The translations under genes were made by a program, and so were the position numbers. From an uncultured bacterium (GTDB lineage: Bacteria; Cyanobacteriota; Vampirovibrionia; Gastranaerophilales; Gastranaerophilaceae): a DNA stretch of 64,000 bases. Where the stretch lies: positions 1-64,000 of the forward strand of contig CASDRS010000005.1 of the NCBI GenBank assembly GCA_949283255.1, in the 5' to 3' direction. The first letter of the stretch is position 1. Every line of letters starts with the position of its first letter. Below the pieces are notes generated by a model. The model did not search any database and was not told the origin of the DNA. It saw nothing but the letters and a program-made list of their open reading frames with translations. Of the stretch, positions 9,082-17,855 are shown one piece after another.

Positions 9082-9975
9082 ATGAAGAGAGTAATATTAA
9101 CAATATTGAGCTTAGCTGTTATAACAAGCGTAAACATGCCTGCACAAGCAGGATTTATTGCTGATAAAAAAGCTCAAATCCAACAAGCAAGAATAGAAAA
9201 AAATTGTTATAAAGATATTGAAAATCTTTTTGCTAAACAAGATGAATATGCTTCAAAATATGATGTTGAGAACCTAAAAAGTTTATATGGTGACAATTTT
9301 ATAAACAATGACGGATACAACAAGGAAGTATATTTCAGCTTAGTAAAAGAAACTTGGGAAACATATCCGGATATAACATACAAAACAAAAATAAAAGATA
9401 TAAAGCTGAACGGTAATTATGCAACCGTAGAGACATACGAAACAGCAGTTGCTACAACCAGTGCAGATGAAGATCTTATTAATGATATTGGAGAATTAAA
9501 TTCTTTTTCAAATTGCAGATATCATTTGGAAAAGCTTTCAGAGCATTGGGTTATCACAGGAGAAGATGTGCTGGATGAATATTCCACACTAAGATATGGC
9601 GCTGCAAGATTTGTCAAAATGGACTTATCATCTCCGTCATTTGTTAGTGCGGGCAGTCCATACACAGCAACATTAAAAATAGATTTGCCTCCTGAGAATA
9701 TTGTAATAGCTTCAATTAACAGAGAAAAAATCGTAAATCCGGCACCAAGACCTGAAGAAAAATACAGAAGACTTCCTGAAGAACAGGTTTTGGAAAGAGT
9801 TTTCACGGCAAACGAGGACAACTTGAATGAATATAACGTTGTATCTATCGGCTTAACTCAAGCTGAACCAATATCAGATGAGGATGTTCGAATTTTTATG
9901 AACGGATTAGCATTCATAATGACAAGAGTTAACGTTGTTCCAAAAAATAATTTTGCTAAGGTTGGAGAAAAATAA
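9082..9975 (+). CDS. Secreted NTF2/SnoaL-like protein
   Basis: The preferred start is the second ATG (9082), where a leaderless message would begin; an ATG at 9076 gives two extra residues. A signal peptide with likely cleavage after AQA is followed by a region at about residues 35-160 with the helix-rich start, KSLYGDNFINNDG loop and beta-sheet pattern of SnoaL/NTF2-like domains. The second half is unrecognised. It leads an operon with lspA, an rluD-like gene and a LapA-like gene, each joined by a one-base TAATG overlap. A periplasmic role is inferred. Confidence 0.65.
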   Translation: MKRVILTILSLAVITSVNMPAQAGFIADKKAQIQQARIEKNCYKDIENLFAKQDEYASKYDVENLKSLYGDNFINNDGYNKEVYFSLVKETWETYPDITYKTKIKDIKLNGNYATVETYETAVATTSADEDLINDIGELNSFSNCRYHLEKLSEHWVITGEDVLDEYSTLRYGAARFVKMDLSSPSFVSAGSPYTATLKIDLPPENIVIASINREKIVNPAPRPEEKYRRLPEEQVLERVFTANEDNLNEYNVVSIGLTQAEPISDEDVRIFMNGLAFIMTRVNVVPKNNFAKVGEK

Positions 9976-10439
9976 TGAATAATAAATTAAGCAAAATAAT
10001 ATATTTTCTTGTATGCTTCATATTCTTTTTAATTTCGGATTTATATTTAACAAAAATTTTATACGAAAACATAACTCGAGGCTTTGCTTTTTCAAGTAAA
10101 GTAGTTGCTTTAACGTTTGTAAAAAATACGGGAGCCGCATTCAATATTCTCCCTAATGCGAGAGAATTCTTGATTATATTATCCGTTGTTGTAATAACAC
10201 TATTGATTTTGTACGTTATAAGACACCTTAAATCAATATGGATGAAAGAAATTTTCTTCATATCGCTTTTATGTGCAGGTATTGCAGGAAATTTACACGA
10301 AAGAATTGTACTGGGTTATGTAAGAGACTTTTTTGAATTAAAATTTGTTCATTTCCCTGTATTCAATATTTCAGACATCTTCATTAATATAGCAGTCATT
10401 GTACTTATCATAATAATATTAGTAAAGAAGACTAAATAA
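9975..10439 (+). CDS. lspA: Lipoprotein signal peptidase (signal peptidase II)
   Basis: This integral membrane aspartic protease cleaves signal peptides of prolipoproteins. Four hydrophobic segments are visible in 154 residues. The family motifs are present: NTGAAFNI, and the two regions holding the catalytic aspartates, GYVRDFF and FNISDI. One oddity is that the conserved NLxDR motif reads NLHER, an Asp-to-Glu change outside the catalytic pair. The start overlaps the upstream stop (TAATG), implying translational coupling. A candidate lipoprotein substrate is the ABC transporter binding protein at 58907. Confidence 0.92.
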   Translation: MNNKLSKIIYFLVCFIFFLISDLYLTKILYENITRGFAFSSKVVALTFVKNTGAAFNILPNAREFLIILSVVVITLLILYVIRHLKSIWMKEIFFISLLCAGIAGNLHERIVLGYVRDFFELKFVHFPVFNISDIFINIAVIVLIIIILVKKTK

Positions 10440-11347
10440 TGATATACATAGCAGACGAAAATGATGACGGGAAAAGACTGGACTCTAGAATTTCAGAAAT
10501 TTTAGAAGGGATTTCACGTTCAAAAATCCAAACCCAAATTAAGTCAGGAAAAGTTTTGGTAAACGGAGAAGCAAAAAAAGCTTCCTATCAAATAAAAGAA
10601 AATGACAAAATAGAAATAACCCCGATAGAAGATACAGAAAAAATAAAAATTGAACCTGAAAACATTCCGCTTGAAATTGTATATGAAGATGAAGATATGT
10701 GCGTTGTGAACAAACCTTCCGGCATGCTAACGCACCCGACAAACAACGAAAAAAGCGGAACTCTCGTAAACGCACTATTATACAAATTTGGGCAAAACTT
10801 ATCCGATATAAACGGAGAATTTAGACGAGGAATATTACACCGTCTGGACAGAAATACCTCAGGACTCTTGATGATAGCAAAGAATAATAAAATTCACGAA
10901 TATCTTGCAAATGAGATTAAAGAGCACCACATAACAAAAAGATACAGAGCTATTGTAAAAGGCGTAATTGAAAAAGATGAAGAAATAAATCTTCCGATAG
11001 GCAGAAATCCTAAACAACCGCATAAAATGATGGTTACACCTGATGGGAAAGAGAGCCGAACAATAGTAAAAGTTATAAAAAGATTTAAAGAAGCAACAGC
11101 AGTTGAACTGACTCTTATAACAGGAAGAACCCACCAGATAAGAGTTCACATGAGCCATATCGGGCATCCTGTATACAACGATACTTTGTATGGAGCAGGC
11201 AAGGGAAAAGTAACAACTGAAGAACAAGTTTTGCAATCTTTTTATTTAAGATTTACAAAACCGAATAATAATGAGATAATAACATTGGAGATACCTCCTG
11301 ATGAAAAATATAACAAAGTACTTAGATATTTTGAGGGGAAAAAATAA
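10439..11347 (+). CDS. rluD: RluA/RluD-family pseudouridine synthase
   Basis: The enzyme isomerises uridines to pseudouridine in rRNA. Residues about 12-70 form an S4 RNA-binding domain (SRSKIQTQIKSGKVLVNG). The catalytic domain follows, with the signature HRLDRNTSGLLM holding the catalytic Asp, and a TGRTHQIRVH motif further on. Length 302 is typical of RluD-type proteins, but the exact target uridines cannot be told from sequence alone. Its start overlaps the stop of lspA by one base, the common lspA-rluD pairing of bacteria. Confidence 0.92.
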   Translation: MIYIADENDDGKRLDSRISEILEGISRSKIQTQIKSGKVLVNGEAKKASYQIKENDKIEITPIEDTEKIKIEPENIPLEIVYEDEDMCVVNKPSGMLTHPTNNEKSGTLVNALLYKFGQNLSDINGEFRRGILHRLDRNTSGLLMIAKNNKIHEYLANEIKEHHITKRYRAIVKGVIEKDEEINLPIGRNPKQPHKMMVTPDGKESRTIVKVIKRFKEATAVELTLITGRTHQIRVHMSHIGHPVYNDTLYGAGKGKVTTEEQVLQSFYLRFTKPNNNEIITLEIPPDEKYNKVLRYFEGKK

Positions 11348-11727
11348 TGAAATTAATTTTACAAATAATGGCATTCCTTGCACTTTTCGGAATAATCTAC
11401 ATAGTTATTCTAAACGGTAATGATTCAATTACATTACAATTATGGGCACCGCAATACGATGCCGTTTCACAAAGCGTATACCACACGACAAAAACATTAA
11501 ATTTGGCATTCTTTATTTTAAGCATACTGGGAGCCGGATTGTTTGTTGGAGTTTGTGCGGTTGTACCATTTTACTTAGCTCAAACAGAAAAACTTTTTGC
11601 ATATAAAAGAGAACTTGAAAAAAGTTCAGTAAAAACAGACAGCAGTACATCGCAAGTTAAAGTTTTACAAGCAAAAGTTGAAGTCCTTGAAAAAGCACTA
11701 AAAGATGCGCTTAATAACAGATATTAA
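11347..11727 (+). CDS. LapA-domain-like membrane protein
   Basis: The 126-residue protein has two hydrophobic segments (about residues 3-22 and 52-80) linked by a loop with TLQLWAPQY, the arrangement of the LapA/DUF1049 domain, in which a short strand follows the first helix. The tail (about residues 84-124) is a predicted coiled coil rich in Lys, Glu and Leu. LapA-type proteins help in envelope assembly in proteobacteria; the role here is unknown. It is the last gene of the operon and is coupled to the rluD-like gene by TAATG. Confidence 0.6.
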   Translation: MKLILQIMAFLALFGIIYIVILNGNDSITLQLWAPQYDAVSQSVYHTTKTLNLAFFILSILGAGLFVGVCAVVPFYLAQTEKLFAYKRELEKSSVKTDSSTSQVKVLQAKVEVLEKALKDALNNRY

Positions 11728-11760
11728 ATTAAATTAAATAAAATTTAAACGTTAAACAAA

Positions 11761-11794
11761 AGTAAGCGGCGAGATAATAATCTCGCCGCTTACT
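11761..11794. terminator. Strong hairpin terminator between convergent genes
   Basis: A 15-bp perfect stem (11761-11775 with 11780-11794) closes on a four-base loop. On the minus strand it is followed by TTTTGTTT, so it best fits termination of the gene at 11798-12619; on the plus strand it has no T-run. Confidence 0.85.
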
Positions 11795-11797
11795 GCA

Positions 11798-12619
11798 TTA
11801 TTCAAACATTTCGTCTTCGGAAGCATATTTTCCGACGAGTTCTCCTTCTGCATTATATTTTTCAATACTGCCATCAGGATGAGTGATTGTTACAAAACCG
11901 ACTTCACTACCCATAAATTTGTGATCATGGTATATTTTGGTACCATCTTTTAGGGTATACAATCTTGAGCCGCCATCACGGTAAGTATCAACACTTTGAA
12001 TTTGACCATTCAAAAAGTTTGAAACTGCCGCATCAAAAACTTCCAAACCGGCACTATTTCCGGCAGAAACATGTGAGCTTATGGTATTCAGCCCCTTTGT
12101 CAATTCCGAACCGTTTTTAATATCATATTCTGCAACAAGTCCGTTTATCTCTTCGAGCTTAGCAGCTTTAGCTTTTGTTTTTGCAATCTCCTCTGCTTGA
12201 ATTTCAGCTCTAGTCTTTGTATTTTGATATACATATTGAATTTCTTTATCTGTCGCTTGATAAATACCGCCTTTTTTACCTGTAGAAAATTCCCCATCCA
12301 TCAGGAATAACTCTCTATCAGTAAATGTATCTTTGGATAAATCCGCATCTAAAAGTGTCATCAATGTTTTAAGCTCTTTTTCGCTGACATTTTGAGCATC
12401 TCCATCCATACTTAAAATAGCATCAAATTTCTTTTTACCTTCAGCATTTAATTGTTTATATGCTTTTTTAAATAAAGAATTCTTTTTTAATTCATCAACA
12501 GAAATACTTGTTCTATCACCAAGAATCTGAGTTGTCTTTTCAGACAATTTTGCTTGATACTCTTTATCCTTCACTGCATCTCCCATGCCGGCAAGAGCAC
12601 CATTGATGTACATTGGCAT
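11798..12619 (-). CDS. Unknown protein beside the export operon, 273 aa
   Basis: I do not recognise this protein. It has no signal peptide and is highly charged. Residues about 66-105 contain two Asp-rich loops (SMDGDAQNVSEKEL and DADLSKDTFTDREL) that resemble degenerate EF-hands. Residues about 135-165 are a Lys/Glu/Ala coiled coil. The C-terminus has short repeats of the YTLKDGTKIYHDH and THPDGSIEKYNAEGE kind, possibly beta-strands. A perfect AGGAGG precedes the ATG by seven bases, implying efficient translation. It follows fliR on the same strand 80 bases on, so it may be an exported substrate or an independent gene. Confidence 0.6.
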   Translation of the reverse strand: MPMYINGALAGMGDAVKDKEYQAKLSEKTTQILGDRTSISVDELKKNSLFKKAYKQLNAEGKKKFDAILSMDGDAQNVSEKELKTLMTLLDADLSKDTFTDRELFLMDGEFSTGKKGGIYQATDKEIQYVYQNTKTRAEIQAEEIAKTKAKAAKLEEINGLVAEYDIKNGSELTKGLNTISSHVSAGNSAGLEVFDAAVSNFLNGQIQSVDTYRDGGSRLYTLKDGTKIYHDHKFMGSEVGFVTITHPDGSIEKYNAEGELVGKYASEDEMFE

Positions 12620-12699
12620 ATTAATACCTCCTCTCGTGTTTATATAAATATATAAATTTTGAACGCCTAAAAATTGACCTGCTTTACAAAATTGTTACA

Positions 12700-13488
12700 T
12701 TAAAATATATTTGCATACCCTAAGAAGTAATCACTGATAATATTTAAGAGCATAGGCATAATCCAACACAAAATCGCGGCACCGAATACAGGCTTAAATA
12801 AGAAACTTAATTGGAAAACGTTAACCTGAGGAGCAGTCTTAGAAATTACACCAAGAATAATATCCTGCCCCAATGTTGCAAGCAAAACCGGAGAGGCAAT
12901 TTGCAATCCCATATACAAAACATTTGATGACATTTTTATCAAATAATCCATATTAACAATCTTTGCTAACGGTAATGAAGTTGCATAAAGCGGAAATATC
13001 TCAAAACTTCTCAACAACGCCTTTATTAACCAATAAACACCGCCAAGCTCGATAAAAATCAACAATCCTAAAAGTGAGAACAGTTTTGTTAAAATTGATA
13101 CCTGAGAAGAAGTTGTCGGATCCAAAACCATAGCAGAAGACAACCCCATCTGCATATTAATCATATCAGCCCCAGCCTCAATTGCAATCAAAATCAACTG
13201 AGCCATATAACCGATAATTGCCCCGACAACAAAGTTTAAAATAATAGACAAAAGCATAGAATCTTGAGCATTTTTAGCCACATTAACAGGCGGCTGAACA
13301 AGACAAACAAGAATAACCGTAAACATAAGTGCAAGAGCAATCTTTACCATACCTGGGATTTCTTTTCTGTTAAATACAGGCGAAAATCTAAAAAATCCGA
13401 TTATACGAGAAAAGACATAAATGCCTGACAAAAGAGAGGCATTTAACTGAGGAAAAAGTTTTGCAAGTTCAATATAAAACCCATCCAT
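12700..13488 (-). CDS. fliR: Flagellar-type export membrane protein FliR
   Basis: FliR is part of the FliPQR export gate of the flagellar (type III) secretion machine in the inner membrane. The 262-residue protein has the expected hydrophobic segments and FliR features: an N-terminal RIIGFFRFSPVF segment, GAIIGYMAQLILIAIEAGADMINMQMGL in the middle (given here as positions about 90-117), and DIILGVISKTAPQVNVFQLSFLFK near the end (about 206-229). The gene is last in the fliOPQR order, 10 bases after fliQ, so co-transcription is near certain. Confidence 0.93.
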   Translation of the reverse strand: MDGFYIELAKLFPQLNASLLSGIYVFSRIIGFFRFSPVFNRKEIPGMVKIALALMFTVILVCLVQPPVNVAKNAQDSMLLSIILNFVVGAIIGYMAQLILIAIEAGADMINMQMGLSSAMVLDPTTSSQVSILTKLFSLLGLLIFIELGGVYWLIKALLRSFEIFPLYATSLPLAKIVNMDYLIKMSSNVLYMGLQIASPVLLATLGQDIILGVISKTAPQVNVFQLSFLFKPVFGAAILCWIMPMLLNIISDYFLGYANIF

Positions 13489-13498
13489 AAATTTTCTC

Positions 13499-13990
13499 CT
13501 ACCTTCTGTTTATAGTCCTTGCTTCAAGCAAATCAGGCTGAGGATTTGCACTTCTGTTTGATCTTATATTTCTAATTCTTTCAGACTTGTCAATATAAGG
13601 GACTTTTCCCGGATTTTTCATAATATAGTCAATATCAGAATCAACCTTGAACTTTTGAGGGGCTAACCCGCCATAAGTTGAAGTGTATCTGTTATAATCA
13701 GCAGCAAGTACATAAGTGTCATTTTTAGGAACAATATTAAAAGCAAGAGCCATACCATCCGTAAACAGATTAGTTAAAAGTCTGATAAATCCGAACCCAC
13801 CGATGACAATAACAAGGAATACACCTAAAATTTTAGGAGCAGCAGCAATTGTCTGTTCCTGAACCTGAGTTACGGCCTGCAAAATACCGACTACAAGACC
13901 GATACCGGCAGCAACCAAAACGCAAGGCATAGAAATCGCCAACATTACTAAGAATCCTTTTGCCAAATATTCTGCTAAAATTTCAACCAT
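13499..13990 (-). CDS. fliQ: Export protein FliQ with a long C-terminal tail
   Basis: Residues 1-88 match FliQ, a two-helix subunit of the export gate: a first helix, the GILQAVTQVQEQTIAAAPK loop, then a second helix rich in Val, Ile and Phe. Typical FliQ ends near residue 90. Here about 75 further hydrophilic residues follow, with several Tyr, Arg and Asn and a basic end (IRNIRSNRS...NRR). The tail has no membrane segment and no motif I know. The extension is in frame, with no sign of frameshift, and the gene sits correctly between fliP and fliR. Confidence 0.9.
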   Translation of the reverse strand: MVEILAEYLAKGFLVMLAISMPCVLVAAGIGLVVGILQAVTQVQEQTIAAAPKILGVFLVIVIGGFGFIRLLTNLFTDGMALAFNIVPKNDTYVLAADYNRYTSTYGGLAPQKFKVDSDIDYIMKNPGKVPYIDKSERIRNIRSNRSANPQPDLLEARTINRR

Positions 13991-14003
13991 AACTCACCCT
14001 CAA

Positions 14004-14648
14004 CTAGTTGTAACTTGTAACCAATCCCTGAACTATCAGAGCCCAGCCGTCTACCGCAATAAATATCAAAAGCTTAAACGGTAAAGAAATAATTGTTGGA
14101 GATAACATAAACATACCGAGTGCTAACAGGATATTTGCAACAACAAGGTCTAAAACAATAAACGGAACAAATATAACAAACCCTATTTCAAAAGCCGTCT
14201 TAAGTTCACTCATAATATAAGCAGGAGCAACTTCCCAGATGGTGATTTCATCAGGATTTGCAGGCGCTTTCTTCTTGGTTAATTCAATAAAAAATGCCAG
14301 ATCAGACTCTCTTGTTTGCTTCATCATAAATTCTTTAAGAGGTTTTGACCCTTCATTAATTGCCATTATAATATTCTGGTTTTGTTGATAAGGAACACTC
14401 CCCATATCGTACATTTTTTGGAATGTAGGCCCCATAGTAAAAAATGTCAAAATCATAGACAAACCTACAATTACGATTGAAGGAGGTACAGATTGAGTAC
14501 CTAATGCTGTTTTCAACATTGAAAATACAATTACAAATCTCAAAAAACTTGTCATACAGCAAAATACCAACGGTATCAGAGAAAATACCGTCATAACAAT
14601 CAATAATTGTAATACAGGGTTTATATCCTTAATAACGCTTTCCATCAT
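14004..14648 (-). CDS. fliP: Flagellar-type export membrane protein FliP
   Basis: FliP forms most of the export gate pore. The 214-residue protein shows the family motifs SFLRFVIVFSMLKTALGTQSVPP near residues 33-55, the periplasmic stretch of about 80 residues with FMMKQTRESDL, and the C-terminal EIGFVIFVPFIVLDLVVANILLALGM segment (about 151-176). Unlike many FliP proteins it lacks an N-terminal signal peptide, as T3SS homologues do. It follows fliO by five bases and precedes fliQ by 13. Confidence 0.94.
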   Translation of the reverse strand: MMESVIKDINPVLQLLIVMTVFSLIPLVFCCMTSFLRFVIVFSMLKTALGTQSVPPSIVIVGLSMILTFFTMGPTFQKMYDMGSVPYQQNQNIIMAINEGSKPLKEFMMKQTRESDLAFFIELTKKKAPANPDEITIWEVAPAYIMSELKTAFEIGFVIFVPFIVLDLVVANILLALGMFMLSPTIISLPFKLLIFIAVDGWALIVQGLVTSYN

Positions 14649-14653
14649 ATCCT

Positions 14654-15136
14654 CTATTCATTAATTTTATACAACATATTTTGTAAAACTTTACTGCTTT
14701 TATTAACTTTATTCTTCTTAGCAAAATCAACAATAACCGGAATATCATCTACACTTTGAGTATTTTCCGCATTATTGGCAGAGACAGCAAAATTCTCAGC
14801 GAATTGAGATTTAGAAGGGACTCTGTCATAAAGCTCATCTACAATATGAGAATTTTCTTCTTTTTTATCAATCACACTATTATTTGAATCCAATTTTGCG
14901 ATAAAAGAGGTTTTGTCCATATCTGAAGACAAAAGAAATCTCTCATTTCCGGCACGAACAACATATAACATTTTTCTCGCACCCATAGGCAAAGTTTCTT
15001 CAACCTTCAAAAAATTACTTTTTTGAAGCCCAATCCCGCCATTTTGAGCAAACTTTTGATATACCATCAAAGCAAAAAAGATAAGCCCCAACATGGCCAT
15101 AGTATATATTGCAAAATTAGCTAAATAACTACCCAT
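14654..15136 (-). CDS. fliO: FliO-like export assembly protein
   Basis: One membrane helix (about residues 5-27) is followed by the small FliO cytoplasmic domain, recognisable by LKVEETLPMGARKMLYVVRAG and ERFLLSS. FliO helps FliP assemble into the flagellar export gate and is absent from injectisome systems, so its presence favours a flagellar origin for this operon. Residues about 80-160 are hydrophilic and variable. Identification rests on the pattern plus the position immediately before fliP. Confidence 0.8.
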   Translation of the reverse strand: MGSYLANFAIYTMAMLGLIFFALMVYQKFAQNGGIGLQKSNFLKVEETLPMGARKMLYVVRAGNERFLLSSDMDKTSFIAKLDSNNSVIDKKEENSHIVDELYDRVPSKSQFAENFAVSANNAENTQSVDDIPVIVDFAKKNKVNKSSKVLQNMLYKINE

Positions 15137-15165
15137 AATTAATTACCTCAATCCCAATTCATCTA

Positions 15166-16398
15166 CTAAATATCTTCATCTTCCAGTTCAAAATCGCTGT
15201 AATCAAATTCCTCTTCCTCATTAGAAGGTGCAGCCTCAGGCTGTTCCGGAGCAGGAGCTCCTTGAGCCGGAATATCATCTCCTATATTATCTTCGGAAAT
15301 ATCTGCAGCAGGTGCAGGAGCCGGAGCTCCAACATTTTGAATTTGACCAGGATTTTGGATACCAACAGGAACATCCTCACCTTTTTCTTGATTAATTCCC
15401 TGTATTTTTACACCGTATCTGTCATTTACGATAACAAGCTCACCATATCCGATAACTTTATTCTCTACCCTGAGACTAACTTTATTATCATATAGAGCTG
15501 CTACGTCTACTACCAGACCTTCTTCAATTTTTTTCAAGTCGCCGAGAGAAATTTTTACAGGATTTAATTCAGCATACATATCAACTTCTATGCTGTCCCA
15601 TAAATTTTTAGCTTCCGCTTCATTTCCCATCTCGTTTCCTCCGTTATTTTCATCAAATGGTACTTCTAAATCCATATTCGGATTAATTAAGACCGTCTTA
15701 ACTTCATCCAAAATATGTAACATCAAGTTATCAAGTTTACTGTCTTCCAACACAACAATATCGCCGGCTTCAAGACCTTTTAAATCTTTTACGGTAAATC
15801 TGGTTTTACCTATTTCAATATAAGCTTCCGTATGACATTTATAAAAGTCGCTATACTCAAACTTATCACCGGTACTTTGAACTTTTTGAGGATTCAATCT
15901 GCCGTCAGGAACGGAAACAATGAACTTTCCTGCAGCTTTTGCTTCTTCATCACGAATAACAAAAGTCAAGTGAGTTATATCAAAATTTGTTCTTACAAAA
16001 TTAACCACTGGCGGCGGCTCTAAAAATTGAGCCATAATTTTGTAAACATAATCATTAAACCCTGTCAAAACCTGAGCTTCCAGATCAGTAAGCTTATTTA
16101 TATTAAAACCACGTCCGGATTTACCCAAACCTTTGTTCAAAAGCATAGCAACTGCGCTCTCAGACATTCTCAAAAACATATCATAAAACTTGTCAATCTT
16201 AATTTTGGTTACATAATAAGCTTCCTTCGCCTGCAACAGATTGATGTTGCGACTTACTCCGATAAGTTCGCAACGTAGTCCAGGTTGAAAGAAGCCATCG
16301 CTTGATTTTTGCAGCGCAATTGGGAATAGCTTCTTAAACCAGTCATATTCCTCAAACAATACATCTGCTGTTTCTATTTTTGTTTTTGCTTTTCCCAA
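15166..16398 (-). CDS. Tandem-SpoA (FliM/FliN/SctQ-like) C-ring protein
   Basis: The 410-residue protein heads the fliOPQR operon, the place where fliN or sctQ usually lies. Two SpoA-type modules are visible: about residues 190-245 (KTRFTVKDLKGLEAGDIVVLED) and about 272-336 (NPVKISLGDLKKIEEGLVVDV... then GYGELVIVNDRYGVKI), the second typical of FliN. The N-terminal 180 residues are unassigned and lack the LSQxEIDALL motif by which FliM binds CheY. The C-terminal 70 residues are a Pro/Ala/Glu-rich acidic linker. It could replace both FliM and FliN, or act like SctQ. Confidence 0.75.
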   Translation of the reverse strand: MGKAKTKIETADVLFEEYDWFKKLFPIALQKSSDGFFQPGLRCELIGVSRNINLLQAKEAYYVTKIKIDKFYDMFLRMSESAVAMLLNKGLGKSGRGFNINKLTDLEAQVLTGFNDYVYKIMAQFLEPPPVVNFVRTNFDITHLTFVIRDEEAKAAGKFIVSVPDGRLNPQKVQSTGDKFEYSDFYKCHTEAYIEIGKTRFTVKDLKGLEAGDIVVLEDSKLDNLMLHILDEVKTVLINPNMDLEVPFDENNGGNEMGNEAEAKNLWDSIEVDMYAELNPVKISLGDLKKIEEGLVVDVAALYDNKVSLRVENKVIGYGELVIVNDRYGVKIQGINQEKGEDVPVGIQNPGQIQNVGAPAPAPAADISEDNIGDDIPAQGAPAPEQPEAAPSNEEEEFDYSDFELEDEDI

Positions 16399-16461
16399 GT
16401 TTTTATCCCTTTAAACAAGTCTGTTGAGTTATCCCCATAAATACAATAAATTATTTGCATG

Positions 16462-16467
16462 AGTATA
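16462..16467 (-). promoter_or_regulatory. Possible extended -10 for the export operon
   Basis: On the minus strand a TATACT hexamer with an upstream TG (TGTTATACT) lies about 64 bases before the start of the tandem-SpoA gene. No convincing -35 accompanies it. The spacer 16399-16621 holds no gene. Confidence 0.3.
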
Positions 16468-16621
16468 ACATCAACCTTTTAATGTATTTTTTTCAAAAAT
16501 CAACAAAAAATGTATATTATTCACAGGATTTTTAAGGATTAAAATTTAAAAATATCATTCTATTATTTGAAAAGATTTTTGTTTTTGATACCATAAAGGT
16601 AATAAGAAGGAGTAACCGACA

Positions 16622-17845
16622 ATGGTAGAGATAAGACAAGAATTTATAGATCAAGCAAAAAAACTTAGCCGCAGCACGGAAGTATTACCGGGCGGGATTG
16701 AAGAATTAGCCGTAAAATTACAACACGCACACGATACAAATACCCCTTTAAGAGTGAAACTAGGAATGGATCCGACACGTCCGGATTTGCATTTGGGACA
16801 CACTGTTGTAATGAGAAAAATCAGAGAATTTCAAAAGCTTGGACATAAAATTGTCTTAATTGTCGGCGGTGCAACAGCTATGGTAGGAGATCCGTCAGGC
16901 AAATCTGAAACAAGACCTTCTCTTACAAAAGAACAAGTTGAAGAAAACGCAAAATCCTATTTTGAACAAATGTCAAAAGTCGTAGACGTTGACAAAGCAG
17001 AAGTTGTAAACAACGCAGATTGGCTTCATAAAATGAGCTTTGTTGATCTTTTAAAATTAGCTGCACAAATTACTGTAGCTCAAATGATGACAAGAGACGA
17101 TTTTGCAAAGCGCTATGCAGAAGGAAGACCGATTTCCGTACATGAATTTTTCTACCCGCTTATGCAGGCTTATGATTCCGTTGTTGTTGATGCTGATATC
17201 GAGCTAGGCGGAACCGATCAAAGATTTAACACTCTTTTAGGTCGTGACATACAATCAGCATACGGCAAAAAATACCCTCAAATGGTTATGTTGTTGCCAT
17301 TGTTAGAAGGTACTGACGGGGTTGTAAAAATGTCTAAAACATATCCTGAACATTGTATTTCACTAACAGACAGTGCAAAAGATATGTTTGGCAAATTAAT
17401 GAGTATTCCTGACACATTAATTACAAGATATTATGAATTACTGACTGATATATCTGATGAGGATTTGAAAAAAATAGATGAACAAATCAAATCCAATTCC
17501 GTAAACCCTAGAGACATCAAGCTAAATCTTGCTCACACAATTACGGAAGAATACCACGGCAAAGATGGCGCGGATAAAGCTCAAGAAGAATTTATCAATG
17601 TAGTTTCAAATAAAGGAATTCCTGAAGATATAGAAGAGGTAAAAGTCGAAGATAATAAAAACATTATTGATCTTCTAGTAGATTTGAAATTTGTACAAAG
17701 CAGAGGAGAAGGCAAGAGATTAATCCAAGGCGGCGGAGTAAAAATTGACGGCGAAAAGATTGCCGATATGGCTTATACCGTAAAGATATCTGACCCTGTA
17801 ATATTACAGGCAGGAAAGAGAAAATTTGCAAAACTCATAAAATAA
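16622..17845 (+). CDS. tyrS: Tyrosyl-tRNA synthetase
   Basis: This class I synthetase charges tRNA-Tyr. The HIGH-type motif HLGH is at about residues 58-61 (DPTRPDLHLGHTVV), and the KMSKT signature follows near residue 239. An S4-like C-terminal domain (DLLVDLKFVQSRGEGKRLIQGGGVKIDG) completes the 407-residue protein. AAGGAG upstream of the ATG marks the start, with a weak TTGAAA-N16-TACCAT promoter at 16567-16594. It heads a three-gene run with cysE and folC. Confidence 0.96.
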   Translation: MVEIRQEFIDQAKKLSRSTEVLPGGIEELAVKLQHAHDTNTPLRVKLGMDPTRPDLHLGHTVVMRKIREFQKLGHKIVLIVGGATAMVGDPSGKSETRPSLTKEQVEENAKSYFEQMSKVVDVDKAEVVNNADWLHKMSFVDLLKLAAQITVAQMMTRDDFAKRYAEGRPISVHEFFYPLMQAYDSVVVDADIELGGTDQRFNTLLGRDIQSAYGKKYPQMVMLLPLLEGTDGVVKMSKTYPEHCISLTDSAKDMFGKLMSIPDTLITRYYELLTDISDEDLKKIDEQIKSNSVNPRDIKLNLAHTITEEYHGKDGADKAQEEFINVVSNKGIPEDIEEVKVEDNKNIIDLLVDLKFVQSRGEGKRLIQGGGVKIDGEKIADMAYTVKISDPVILQAGKRKFAKLIK

Positions 17846-17855
17846 GGTAAATAAA

